Below are positions 34,593 to 44,599 of a stretch of 64,000 nt of DNA, in pieces. The position numbers were made by a program, and so were the translations under genes. Source of the stretch: Hydrangea macrophylla (lineage: Eukaryota > Streptophyta > Magnoliopsida > Cornales > Hydrangeaceae); the NCBI GenBank assembly GCA_033977485.1, contig CM066994.1:27186681-27250680 (forward strand), in the 5' to 3' direction. Below the pieces are notes generated by a model, which had not been told where the DNA came from, made no database searches, and saw only the letters and a program-made list of their open reading frames with translations. Each line of letters begins with the position of its first letter. The first letter of the stretch is position 1.

Positions 34593-35909
34593 CTAGTCTT
34601 CCTCTGGGGTCTTTCCAACTTCTTCGGGGTAGAACGGGTCTTGATATGGGGGTCTCTCGCAGTCAGCGAAGATTTCAAGCCCAGGGTGCCTTCTCCCGGT
34701 GGTTCGATGGATCCATGGTTCAGGGAACCCGAAGTAAGGGAAATCATCCCCTTCCTTGACGAATTGTCCATTTAAAGTCTTGCGGTATGGCGGGAGACCC
34801 TTCACCCTCTTCTTCCATGGCCTTTGTAGCTCGACGTCCTCATCAGTGGGCTTGTACCCCAACCCGAAAGTGCCTTGTTGTCCTTTGATCTGCGGGAATT
34901 CCCGAATTCCTTGCTGGCGTCGACCCAATCCCATCCCGGGGAAGTAGTTCATCTTGCGAACAATGTTGACAACTGCAGAGTGGACCTCAGGGAATCGATC
35001 TTCATCATTGATCACATGGACTTCTTCCATGAAGAATCCTCCGATTTCTCCTTCTTCCAGCTCAGGTATTTGGACTTCGAAAATGGGAGCGTAGTTTGGG
35101 AAAGCTTCGTTACCCCAACTATTACCGAGGATGATCTTTACTTCCTTTTCATGAATGTACTTGATCATTTGATGCACAGTGGATGATACAGCTTTGTTGG
35201 CATGAAGCCAGGGCCTTCCAATCAGCAGATTGAACGAGGCAGGTATGTCCATGACTTGAAAGATCTCAGTACTCGCCAAAGACCCTACCCGGATTTGTAG
35301 AGAGACAGTCCCCATTACATTTCTTCTAGTGTTATCATAGGCCCTCATGGATTGCACAGATGGCGTAATGTCGAGGATACTAACCCCCAAAGCAGTGGCA
35401 GTTCTTAAGGCACAAACATTTAAAGCAGAACCTGTATCGACTAGACAAAACGGCACCTGTTGCTCCTTACATCCCACAGTAATGTATAACGCCTTGTTGT
35501 GCGCGGATCCCTCTGGCGGCAAGTCCTCGTCGGAGAATGTAATGATGGGGTCGGGGGTAAGTGCACCCAAGAAAGTTACCATGTCCTCTGGCGCGGCGTC
35601 GATGGGGACTTCAATCCCAGCCAAGGCATTTAACACGGCTTGCCTGTGCTTATAAGATGTCACCATAATATCCCACATTGAGAGATGAGCTTGGGTTTTC
35701 TTTAGCTGCTTGATCAGCTCATTGTCTTCTTCAATGACCTCATCCATCTTGCCCTTCCCTTTGTCTTTAACTGGACCTTTTTCGATGGCTTCGGTGGCAG
35801 GCTGTGGAGGCTGGTAATGGCGGCCTGACCTGGTTAGGTGATCAATCTCAGCAGGAGTAGGCCCTTCTACAGTCCCATCCTTTTTAAACCAATCACAATC
35901 CGTTCCCAC
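34593..35909 (-). CDS. Gypsy-2 protease region with G-patch
   Basis: 438 aa in the same frame as Gag. It contains an aspartic protease with LVDTGSALN near residue 155 and LLIGRPWLH near 230, then a G-patch-like segment (GMGLGRRQQG) near 325 and GLGYKPTDED. A G-patch after the protease occurs in several Tat/Ogre elements. The first Met is only the first ATG after the TAG; translation probably enters from Gag by readthrough or another route. It ends at TAG 34595-34593, again in frame with Pol. Confidence 0.85.
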   Translation of the reverse strand: MGTDCDWFKKDGTVEGPTPAEIDHLTRSGRHYQPPQPATEAIEKGPVKDKGKGKMDEVIEEDNELIKQLKKTQAHLSMWDIMVTSYKHRQAVLNALAGIEVPIDAAPEDMVTFLGALTPDPIITFSDEDLPPEGSAHNKALYITVGCKEQQVPFCLVDTGSALNVCALRTATALGVSILDITPSVQSMRAYDNTRRNVMGTVSLQIRVGSLASTEIFQVMDIPASFNLLIGRPWLHANKAVSSTVHQMIKYIHEKEVKIILGNSWGNEAFPNYAPIFEVQIPELEEGEIGGFFMEEVHVINDEDRFPEVHSAVVNIVRKMNYFPGMGLGRRQQGIREFPQIKGQQGTFGLGYKPTDEDVELQRPWKKRVKGLPPYRKTLNGQFVKEGDDFPYFGFPEPWIHRTTGRRHPGLEIFADCERPPYQDPFYPEEVGKTPEED

Positions 35910-35930
35910 AAATGGCTTTTCTGGCTCGTT

Positions 35931-37454
35931 CTAGATGGAAGCGTCACTCTCGTCGTTAGGATCATACCATTTGAGGTCTACCGCCCCTAGGTCATGCTCT
36001 TCCAGGAAAAACAAGTCTTGCTCGTCGTCAAGCTGCTGCTGCCACTCGTCATTCTCCCCTCCTATCAGATGAATCCCCTCAGAATCCGGGATGTCAATGT
36101 AAAGCAAGGGTTGTCCTAGGGGGGTGATATAAGTAGCAGGGTTGAAGGGTACGGGACTGGACTCAATGAGGTTGACATTTTGGTGGTTTGGTAGAGGATT
36201 TTGGGTGATATGAGGCTGCTTTGGTGGCGGCTCGATGATATTCTGGTCGATGAGGTCTTGGATGTCGTGGCGGAGGCGCACGCAATCATCAGTGTTATGG
36301 CCGGGGGCTTGGTGGTAAGTACATCGCTTGGACATATCGCAGTTGGGCGGGAGCGGGGTATTTCGAGGCTGGAGTAATTGGATATGGCCTTTTTTTAGGA
36401 GGCGATCTAGGGCTGAGGAGAGAGAGATTTCTAGCTTGGCAAAACTGCGAAGGGGCTTTTTCTGGAAAGGGCGGTTGGAGGAATTTGCCTGGTTGGAGGG
36501 TTGGTATGGCCTTGGAGGATATGCCATGGGTTGGCCGCTAAGGGTATTGACATCCGGGGGATTCCGGGGGTAGTTGGGCCTTCTTGGCTGACTCGGAGGG
36601 TCTTCCTTTTTGATCTTCCCCTCCCTGATGGCATCTTCGATTCGGGTTCCGACTTCAAACAACTCCTCAAAGGTGGAGATGGACTGGTAGAATAATTTCT
36701 CATGATAGAGCGGCTGCAGATTTCGGATGAGCATCCTTACCTGTTCTTTCTCGATTGGCCGGTGGGTCATTTGGGCTACCTTGTTCCTCCATCTGCTCAG
36801 AAATGCAGCGAAGGATTCATTGTTGTTTTGCCGGGTTGTTTCCAAATCCCTGACGGTGACGTCCAGCTCTTGATTGTAAGAGTAATGATCGACAAAAACT
36901 CGGACAATGTCCTCCCAGGCCCGGGTTTTGGAGGCTTCCAAGGTTAGGAACCACGATAGTGCAGATTTTGCCAGAGTTTGCGGGAATAGCATCGCAATGT
37001 GCTCGTGAGTGCAACCCATGGACTGGAAGATACTCATACATAGCTTCACGTGGCTTTTCGGGTTTCCCGTTCCATCAAAGCGATCGATGGCAGGCATTTT
37101 GAAATTCTCTGGCAGTTTCAGCTTGACAGGCTCGAAGAGGCCTTCCAGATCCAACATGTAATCGTCGATACCCTTGCTTTTTCTGAGTACGCTTTCCAGT
37201 TTATCGACCTTGTCCAACTTTTCTTGGAGCTTTTTCTCATACGTAAGCGGTGGGACCCCTTGAAACCAGTTTTCCTCCCCATTATTCTCGTGTAGAGGAG
37301 GCTCAAACCCTGGTGGCGGAAACTCGGGCGGAGGTCGCGGCTGTTGCTGCTTCAGTTCTTCCATGAATTTTAGGACTTGGGCTAGACTGTCTGATTGTTG
37401 GCTTATAGTCGCTCCCAATTCAGTAACCTTGTTTTCCAACTCTTCCCTATTCAT
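35931..37454 (-). CDS. Gypsy-2 Gag
   Basis: 507 aa from ATG 37454. It has an N-terminal coiled coil, a Pro-rich stretch, a retrotransposon Gag core (about residues 115-290; TLAKSALSWFLTLEAS and WRNKVAQMT are typical), and a C-terminal knuckle-like Cys/His motif CTYHQAPGHNTDDC near residue 380. It forms the particle that packages element RNA. It ends at TAG 35933-35931, but the same frame stays open beyond into the protease region, so Gag and Pro are separated by one stop only. Confidence 0.9.
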   Translation of the reverse strand: MNREELENKVTELGATISQQSDSLAQVLKFMEELKQQQPRPPPEFPPPGFEPPLHENNGEENWFQGVPPLTYEKKLQEKLDKVDKLESVLRKSKGIDDYMLDLEGLFEPVKLKLPENFKMPAIDRFDGTGNPKSHVKLCMSIFQSMGCTHEHIAMLFPQTLAKSALSWFLTLEASKTRAWEDIVRVFVDHYSYNQELDVTVRDLETTRQNNNESFAAFLSRWRNKVAQMTHRPIEKEQVRMLIRNLQPLYHEKLFYQSISTFEELFEVGTRIEDAIREGKIKKEDPPSQPRRPNYPRNPPDVNTLSGQPMAYPPRPYQPSNQANSSNRPFQKKPLRSFAKLEISLSSALDRLLKKGHIQLLQPRNTPLPPNCDMSKRCTYHQAPGHNTDDCVRLRHDIQDLIDQNIIEPPPKQPHITQNPLPNHQNVNLIESSPVPFNPATYITPLGQPLLYIDIPDSEGIHLIGGENDEWQQQLDDEQDLFFLEEHDLGAVDLKWYDPNDESDASI

Positions 37455-38827
37455 GCTGACGTAAGCTGTCGGACTGATTCTGATTAACCGATTATCCGCA
37501 CTTCTGACCCACGAATAAGACCCTGACTGCTGACCTTGGGAATCTATACTGACCTGACAGATTTTGAAAGGGCTAGATTAGATCTTTGACAGTGGTGACT
37601 TTAGGCAGACAAAGATAGTGATGTGGACCGACTCGAAACAGTGCGTGCAAATTGATGGGGAATGGTGCATGCAAATGGGACAAACATGCGGATGTAAGCC
37701 CTAATCTATATGATGCTCCTATTTCTAACAGATAGCAGCTAAACAAATAAGGTCCTAGCCATGCAGAGTGTGCTAACCTTACTTTCTAGTATGATCACCA
37801 AGGGATAACACGGATTTCCAAGATACCCCAGAAATTCGGACAGAGTTTCTGGGAGAAACTGGTTAATGTGGTTATATCTGGGATATTCGGGCAGAGTTTC
37901 TGGGAGAAACTGGTCAATGTAGTTGTATCTGGGATATTTGGACAGAGTTTCTGGGAGAAACTGGTCAATGTGGTTGTATCTGGGATATCCGGGCAGAGTT
38001 TCTGGGAGAAACTGGTCAATATGGTCATACCTGGGATATTCGGACAGAGCTTCTGGGAGAAACTGGTCAATATGGTCATACCTGGGATATTCGGACAGAG
38101 CTTCTGGGAGAAACTGGTCAATATGGTCATACCTGGGATATTCGGACAGAGCTTCTGGGAGAAACTGGTCAATATGGTCATATCTGGGATATTCGGACAG
38201 AGTTTCTGGGAGAAACTGGTAAGTGCGGTTATAGTGATCATACTTTCTAGCAGGTTTTCATACTCCTATGTCTCAAGACCGACAAACAAGGTGTGCGGTG
38301 TATATCTTTGCGAGCATGGAGCAGACATCCTTGTCATGATGCTTAGGCAGGTCAACTCAATGTGACCACATATGAGTGATTGCCTTGGGAATCATAAGAA
38401 AGAGGTTCTGTTCTATGTCACACAAGCGTCTACATCGCTCAGGTAATCCCATCAGGGCATACAGCAGTTATATCATGTTGTCCTATCTGAAAAGATAAAT
38501 GAACAGTCCTATGAAAGGTTCTACAGGAATCTATATGCAAAGGCTGGGTTTAGTCAAAGAGGGTCCGTTGACGAGAGTTCCAATATACCGTCAGGGAGAC
38601 AGTACGGAGGTTTTTACTCTTTTTGATATACCTTGGAAGGTACAGTATCAACGGTGACTTGTGCCCTGGCACAGCAAGACCTGAACAATGTCAGCGCCGC
38701 GTTTCAGACACAGTCGAAGGGGGGGAATGCAAGAGTGCAATGCGGTGAACCAAACACAGTAAAAAGATGATTTTAAGGATGCTTCTTATGAGTCAAACCT
38801 CTGTATTATTTTGTTTTTAAAATAAAA
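37455..38827 (-). other. Gypsy-2 5' leader
   Basis: About 1.4 kb between the primer site and the gag ATG. No gene. Its centre is the 51-bp minisatellite (listed separately). Confidence 0.6.
37836..38222. repeat. 51-bp minisatellite, about 7.5 copies
   Basis: Units such as CTGGGAGAAACTGGTCAA start at 37849, 37900 and onward every 51 bp. Because 51 is a multiple of three, open frames persist on both strands (up to 165 codons); these are not genes. Confidence 0.9.
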
Positions 38828-38845
38828 TCCCCAGTGGAGTCGCCA
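38828..38845 (-). other. Primer binding site of Gypsy-2
   Basis: TGGCGACTCCACTGGGGA on minus, three bases inside the 5' LTR. It resembles the tRNA-Arg-type site reported for Ogre/Tat elements; that match is from memory. Confidence 0.75.
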
Positions 38846-38848
38846 GAT

Positions 38849-41800
38849 TGTGGATACCGGGCTTCGGACCACTTCTCTCTGGTTGAGATTGTTTAGAAAT
38901 TGATTTGAATCAAGGAAAGAAAACGAAAGGTCTGTTGAAAACAGATACAGAGTCGCCACTTGGTCTTTAAGGAACCAAGAAACCTAATTTTGACTCACCC
39001 AAGCGGATAAGGGCACCGGCCCTTCATAACCAAAGAACTTGGTTCGGGGTTTTGGTACGAGAGAGGAAGGAGCCTTTGTCGCGACTAAAACACCCTCTAC
39101 TCGCCCCGTCTTTCGACGGGCCTCAATTAGCATCCAAATAATCATCTTATACTAGGTTTGGTTCGGCAATTAATACTATGATAGTATACTACATCACATA
39201 AGAATCTTGAAATTGAAAATCAAAAGATAAGATATCATTCATAAAATCTAAGTCAAATATCATACAATGTAAAGTGAAAATCACACAAATAAACCTAGGA
39301 AAAAATCGTCTAATCATATATCAATTAATCAAGTTTTCCTAATCTAAAGGGGACATGAATTGTTCTTGAAGCAATTAATTAAAGAAATCAAAATATGCTT
39401 AGCAAACTAGAATGATGCATGTTATTTTTTTGAGAAAAGAAGATCTCTCAATCCCCGGGACGGATGAGAAAGGATGATTAGATCGAGGGGAAGCACGAAC
39501 GTGTGATCAAGTTCATTCCTTATAATCTTCTTGGATTAAGAGTTACAAAAACCCCAAATCTTGCATGAATGTATTGTATGGACCTAAAAATGTGCAAAGG
39601 TTGTAGTGTGTTTTGTGTTCATGGATTTCTAAAATGATTTAGAAGTCTAAAATGTGCATGAATGAATGGATTAAATCAACATGGGATATATACAAATGTA
39701 GTATGAACTACTTCCTAAGATGTGAGCTAATTTGGAATGCATATGAGCATCAAATCAAAGAATAAAAGTTGAAATGTGCTTGCTGTGAATAGTGGACAGA
39801 CTGCATATGGCACTTTGCAACATTATAATGGGAGGTCAAACGTGCCTAGAAAAATGTGAGAAAAATCTGAGATCATTCTTATTGTGTCTAGAAAATAACC
39901 CAAAAATCCAAACACCAATAGCTATCACAGATTAAAAGAAAAAAATCAGAATGTACACATGACTCAGAAACAAAAGCTGCACTGTTGACTGATTTTGTAT
40001 GATTTTTCATAAATCAAAGAAAAGGTTTATGATGACCCATTATATACCAAAAGTTTCCTAAGACACCCAAGTTTTATAAAAAAAATAGAAAAGGTGTATG
40101 TACAGTGATGAAAATGTCCAGAATAAGTGCAAGAAGTTGGGTGAACATTCTGTGAGAACAGAGGCAGATTATGAATGTGAACTTCTCACATCCAAAACAA
40201 ATACTCTCATATTTCTATAATTGATGGGAAAAATTAGGGACAAACTATGCTGTATTAGGAAGGTTTTCCAAGTGGTTTCATCATCATAACTTGAGTATTT
40301 AATTCAAAACAAATCTCTGAATCTGAACAGCTCACTGTTTTGGGTCATTGTTTTAGAGATATTGAAGAAAACAAAGTTTTATTTCTTGAAATCAAATGAG
40401 AGGGATTGAGAGGGGGTTTTGAAATAGATGTTTTGAAAACATATTTCCAACACTCAATAAGGATTATGACCACTTAGAATACTAACACCAAACTCATCAT
40501 TAAGAATCTCCAAGATTGTTGGAGAGATTTATTTTATTTTTGGGCATAACTTCAATACATTCCAAGAATACCTTGGAAGTATTGAGGTTATGATCATCAT
40601 CTATCAAACATGTTTTTGAGGTCAAGAGCTACTATCCATAAGGATTCACTCACCCCAAACTTCATGTCATCACTTAGATGATGATGAACTAGTAAGTAAA
40701 TAAAGAAAATAAAAAGAAATGAGATGAGGAGAGATGAACATATATATAATCAAGCAAGTAGATGATAATCAATAGATGATATTCATGAAGCATGAAACTT
40801 GTAGATTGGTGTATCACTCATATGTAATGACACTAGACATGAAAGAAGCTTCCACACTCTTGAATGCTCACTAAAATGGTGGTTGGGAGTATTGAATGTT
40901 GAAATAAATGGAAGTAATGAAGTGAAAACAAAGTTAGAAACTCACTTTTGTTTTGAAAAATCAAAGAAGAAAGCTTCTTTTCTCTCCACTCTAACCTTAT
41001 CTCTACACTTTCTCTCCCAAACTTTCTCTAAACTTGCATTTGACTCCCCCTAAAATGAGGAGTAATGGGGTGTTTATATAGGCCAACTTGGGGTGGTTTT
41101 GGGGTTTTAAAAGTGTTCCCATTGGCTCCAAACATCTGAAATCATAAAACTATGTCGTTTTGGCTTTTAATTAATCAAAATGGGACCACAAAAATAATTA
41201 CAAAAACTCACTGTTCTGGGGGAGAGTGCCGCGGCGGCACTGGGCCACTGCCGCGGCGGCAGTGGGCCAGTGCCGCGGCGGCACTGCTCCTCCCTTCGTC
41301 TGGATAATGCTGTTTAGGCCCCCTGATGTTCCGGTATTCGCGAAAAGGCCCTATTTCGTCCGAAATTCACAGAAAATGCGTATGAACTCCAAATTGAGGT
41401 TGTGATATACCGTTGGAAAGGTAATGGAGTCTACTTTACATAAAAAATAGTTCGGGGATAGGTCACTTTGAAAAGTTTTGCGGTATTCGCGATAAAAGCC
41501 GATTTGATCGCCTTTTTCACCTTTGGAAATTCATAATAAATTCGTTTTAAATCCAGAAATTTTGTGCGATATACCGTTGGAAAGCTATTGACCTCTAGTA
41601 TCCATGAAAAATATTTGAGAATTGTTTCGGCACCCCGGTTCCAAAGTCAAATTCTGGTCAAACTGGTCAAACCTGGGATTCCCGGGAAGTTCTAGAAACC
41701 TCCGGGAGTTCCCGGGAGCTGGTGTTTTCGCTCGATTTTCTTTTTAGAACTTGTTTTAACACTTTTCCCGTGATTTAAAATGATTTTGGTGAATTCGGAC

Positions 41801-42163
41801 GATTTCGGTCAAACTTGGTCAAACCTGGTCAAACCTTGGTCAAACCTGGTCAAACCTTGGTCAAACCGGTCAACGGGGACTTTCGGGGAACTTCCGGGAC
41901 TTCCGGGGGTCTCTGGGAGCTGACGATTTCTTCCGGTTTTATTTAAAAACTCATTTTATCACTTTTCTTACGACGTAGTATGTTTTCAGAACTTTGGGAC
42001 CAAATCTGGGAATTTTCGGATTTTCAAGGGCATTTTGGTCATTCTGAGCATTCTGAGAGATAGAGCTGACTTCCGAGAGTCCTTTTGAATCTTTTACGAT
42101 CATTGTGATCCACCAAGCTATGGGTCTCCTAAATCTGATAGCCGACAAAATGGGGTGTCTACA
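38849..42163 (-). repeat. 5' LTR of Gypsy-2
   Basis: 3315 bp, nearly identical to 21291-24605. It contains a GC-rich near-palindrome block at about 41226-41286 and a run of GGTCAAAC(C/TT) repeats (about 41817-41866) in otherwise AT-rich sequence. Confidence 0.95.
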
Positions 42164-42626
42164 GGGCCGCCGTTGTCAATGCCCAGTATGTAACACCTCG
42201 CAACGTCGGCTGCCCGGAGAAATAACCCCAGTCGCTCGTTCAGCGCCGAAATTCCCCATAAGAGGCGGGCAACGTTTGGTCGGCATTTGTGTAGTGGAAT
42301 CTGCAACCCTTGAAGAAGGTCGCAGAAGGAGACCGGCAGAGGAAAGCGTAATCCCACGATCAGCAGCAGATAGCTGCTGATGAGGAAGAAAGAAGGGGCT
42401 ACTTCTTCTCCTTCAACGAATGGACGGATCACCACATCCTCGGGAATTTGGCAATCTTCCCGAAATGCCCTAAGCCCCTCGTCTGATGTTAGGTCGATGT
42501 GTGAGGCCATTTGGTGCAGCTGAAAGTTTGGAAAGGCAAAGACAGCAGAGGATAGGAGGCTCGGAGAGTTTGCTCAGGCGATTTAGCTGGTGTTGTGTAG
42601 TGAAGAAGCAAGGATAAATAGTGCTC

Positions 42627-42713
42627 CTTATATAAGCAGCACGAACGGTTGGGATCCAATATGATCGAGCGGTTCACGTATTCTCCCACCGAAACTGTCG
42701 TTTCGGGCACGTG
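42627..42713 (-). promoter_or_regulatory. Promoter of antisense gene A (TATA box and G-box)
   Basis: TATA core at 42634-42627 on minus, CACGTG at 42708-42713, 74 bp apart. ATG follows about 117 nt after the TATA. It is the duplicate of the gene B promoter, with shared GGAGCACT and GTCGCCTCA. Confidence 0.65.
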
Positions 42714-43006
42714 GGGCGTCGCCTCAGAAAGCGTGAGCATTAAATGTGGGATGTGATAGTCTGGTTGCCAGCTGGACGATTCAGTTACCTCTTAAACTGG
42801 ATGCTTTGAGCCCGAACTATGCTTGTAACCAGTGGGCACGTGGCGTCGGGGATCTTAGGCCTGTATAGCTACCGCTCGGTCCTTGCGCCGCCGGGTCGTC
42901 CCGTGTTAGCCGTGGTCCGGTGGGGCATCTGGCATTTTCCCGGACGGTCTATGAAGGGCGTTCTTAATTTTCCGACCTCATCCGATAAAGCATCATCTCA
43001 GCTCTG

Positions 43007-43020
43007 AAAATGGGGGGCAG
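43007..43020 (+). other. Polypurine tract of Gypsy-1
   Basis: AAAATGGGGGGCAG, two bases before the TG of the 3' LTR. It primes plus-strand DNA synthesis in LTR elements and confirms orientation. Confidence 0.8.
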
Positions 43021-43021
43021 C

Positions 43022-43632
43022 TGATATGTCCAGAAATATCTCGTAATTGCCTAACCGCCACGTGTTCAGCTAATGACCCGGGGAAGCCGAATTTGAGGCC
43101 TGGAGCCCACGCTCCCGAGGGATGCTGCAGTTGCCGACCGAGATACTCGGGCAGTCACAGTAAGGCCCTGAGGATCACGGCATCAATCACGTTTCCCCTC
43201 GATTCGTTACACAGCTGTCGCTCCATCGAGAGAATCAGTGGTTTCCTTAACTACTTAGGAAACTCACCAAATATTGGGCAAATCTATTGTGATTAGATTA
43301 GGCTTCCTAATCTCGTAAAACTTACCATGTAAAGGTGGACTCTTACACTTATAAAAGAGCCCACCTACCCTCTCAAAGGGGATCCGAGTATCAACTCTCT
43401 AAGCAAATACACCTTAGAGGAATCACCAACATACACGCATACACCCGGCTGGTATTACTGGTAGTGCCGCCCCACTTTGTTGGCTCATCAGGCCGCCGGT
43501 GATCTGCTAGTAAACGCGCATAGACGCAACCGTGGACGTAGGTCACCTCATTAACGGGGCCGAACCACACACAAACCTTCTGTGATCTCGTTTTCTTCTT
43601 AAAATTGCTCTCACCAGTTTTTGGCATCATCA
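43022..43632 (+). repeat. 3' LTR of Gypsy-1
   Basis: 611 bp. It begins TGATATGTCC (the 5' copy has TGATATTATCC) and ends CATCA, followed by TTACT. Confidence 0.9.
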
Positions 43633-43769
43633 TTACTTAGCCATGCTTTTACGTATTAAATTGTATAAGAAGTAGAAAACAAACAACAAGAAGTTTAAAA
43701 CTTTGTCTTCAACACTACTGACTTGGGCAGTATCAAAACATAGGAACAGCCAGAGAAATATATGATGTT

Positions 43770-44550
43770 GACCTCTGTATCACCTTGCTGAAAGTTCAAA
43801 AATCCAGGCCCATCAGTAGTGCCAACAGCGAAACTAGGCCCAAGGGCCGCCGGACATGTTTTGACTACATTGCTTCCGTCTAACTCCACTTGGATGTCCG
43901 TAAGGTTCAGGTTAACATGGCAATAATCAATTTTGCCTCTTAGTTGCTCTTTAGCATAAGTGCATAGATCAACAGCCCTTTTGAATTGTCTCTCCCCTAT
44001 GATTTTTGTGCTTAATATTTCATTTGGATACCTGTAAAGAGAATTCAAAAGCCCAACGTCACACTAAATAAGTTAGCTTTTGGACCTTAAATAAGTTGAG
44101 AAAAGCTACAAGTTATAAATCTATGAACCACACCAGATTCTACATTTCAACTTTTTCTAAGCTATACTTATAATTTGCAGCTTATAAGCTGCACCAAATG
44201 GCACCCTACTATTAACTCATTAAGACAGAAGAACCTTACAGAAAACAAAAGAGTAATTTTTCATACCCAAGCCCACGGGCCACGCAAAGTTGGTTATTCC
44301 CATAGCATGAAGAGTGATTGAAATCACAAGGCAATCCAGTGTCCTTGCAAAATGCACGTGGTACATTGGGACTCACATCTCCAACGTTTGATTGCCAAAA
44401 GGCTCCAATGAATAGGTAACCATCGTTTTTCCTCACCTTGAATTCTTTGCTGGTTGTTCCATTGCAGGGTTGTTCTCCAGTCACTTTGATTTTTAATGCT
44501 CTTTGTACCAAAGTTTTCCGGTCTATATCACCAAAGAAAGTGTACATCAA
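43770..44550 (-). pseudogene. Captured neutral ceramidase gene fragment inside the CACTA
   Basis: Two exon-like pieces on minus. The upstream one (about 44550-44267) contains AFWQSNVGDVSPNVPRAFC and TGLPCDFNHSSC. The downstream one (44031 to about 43770) contains STKIIGERQFKRAVDL and VKTCPAALGPSFAVGTTDGPG. Both match the plant neutral ceramidase region that carries the QSNxGDVSPN and TTDGPG signatures (ceramide hydrolysis to sphingosine and fatty acid). The intron between them keeps a GT donor (GG/GTATGA) and AG acceptor (TTTACAG/GT) and joins in frame, so genomic DNA, not cDNA, was captured. The Cys of the usual CQSN is Trp here, and both the N-terminal catalytic half and the C-terminus are missing. 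It is a fragment, not a working enzyme. Confidence 0.8.
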
Positions 44551-44599
44551 ATAGTTACACCTTTATGCATGGTTGAATTTGTAGATTAATGAGAGAAAA

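Larger units (their letters stand above)
21291..42163 (-). mobile_element. Gypsy-2: large Tat/Ogre-like retrotransposon inserted in Gypsy-1
   Basis: 20.9 kb, minus orientation. LTRs of 3315 bp are at 38849-42163 (5') and 21291-24605 (3'), reading TGTAGACACCCC...GGTATCCACA on minus. The 5-bp duplication GGGCC lies at 21286-21290 and 42164-42168. By eye about eight positions differ between the LTRs, so this is the youngest large insertion. Order on minus: 5' LTR, tRNA-Arg-type primer site, 51-bp minisatellite leader, gag, pro with G-patch, pol, then two accessory genes on the opposite (plus) strand, purine tract, 3' LTR. Size, primer site and dual RNase H point to the Ogre side of the Tat lineage. 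Confidence 0.95.
20538..42510 (-). pseudogene. Gypsy-1 antisense gene A, Transposase_28-like, split by Gypsy-2
   Basis: The 5' part is 42510-42164 (ATG at 42510) and the 3' part is 21285-20538. Taking out Gypsy-2 and one GGGCC copy joins them in frame at a Gly-Gly-Pro-Tyr junction to about 364 aa with no intron. The N-terminal part has the GLRFPLP ... SALNERLGLF pattern resembling gene B exon 1, then NKNWQRYPWVMVAGNW, a Ser/Pro-rich linker and a C-terminal coiled coil. Genes A and B therefore look like duplicates, but only B has introns in the coding region. Neither half can make the full protein in this copy. The 21290-21401 part of the left reading frame is LTR sequence, not gene. Confidence 0.8.
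10312..43632 (+). mobile_element. Gypsy-1: Ty3/Gypsy Tat-lineage retrotransposon interrupted by Gypsy-2
   Basis: The LTRs (10312-10923 and 43022-43632) start TGATAT and end CATCA. The 5-bp duplication TTACT lies at 10307-10311 and 43633-43637. Without Gypsy-2 the element is about 12.4 kb. Order: 5' LTR, primer site, gag-pro-pol on plus, then two antisense accessory genes (B, then A), purine tract (43007-43020), 3' LTR. Pol contains two RNase H domains in series, a known Tat-lineage feature. By eye about four positions differ between the LTRs, so insertion was recent. The plus-strand frame has one in-frame TAG, and accessory gene A is cut by Gypsy-2, so this copy is at least partly disabled. 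Confidence 0.93.

Noticed and set aside
37836..38222. Regular direct repeats resembling a CRISPR array, with open frames of up to 165 codons on both strands
   Set aside because: Units abut with no unique spacers and lie in a plant retrotransposon leader. It is a 51-bp minisatellite, and the frames exist only because 51 is a multiple of three.
21291..42163. Assembly duplication as the reason for two near-identical 3.3-kb blocks
   Set aside because: The blocks are bounded by a 5-bp target duplication, primer site and purine tract in the correct places, so they are LTRs.
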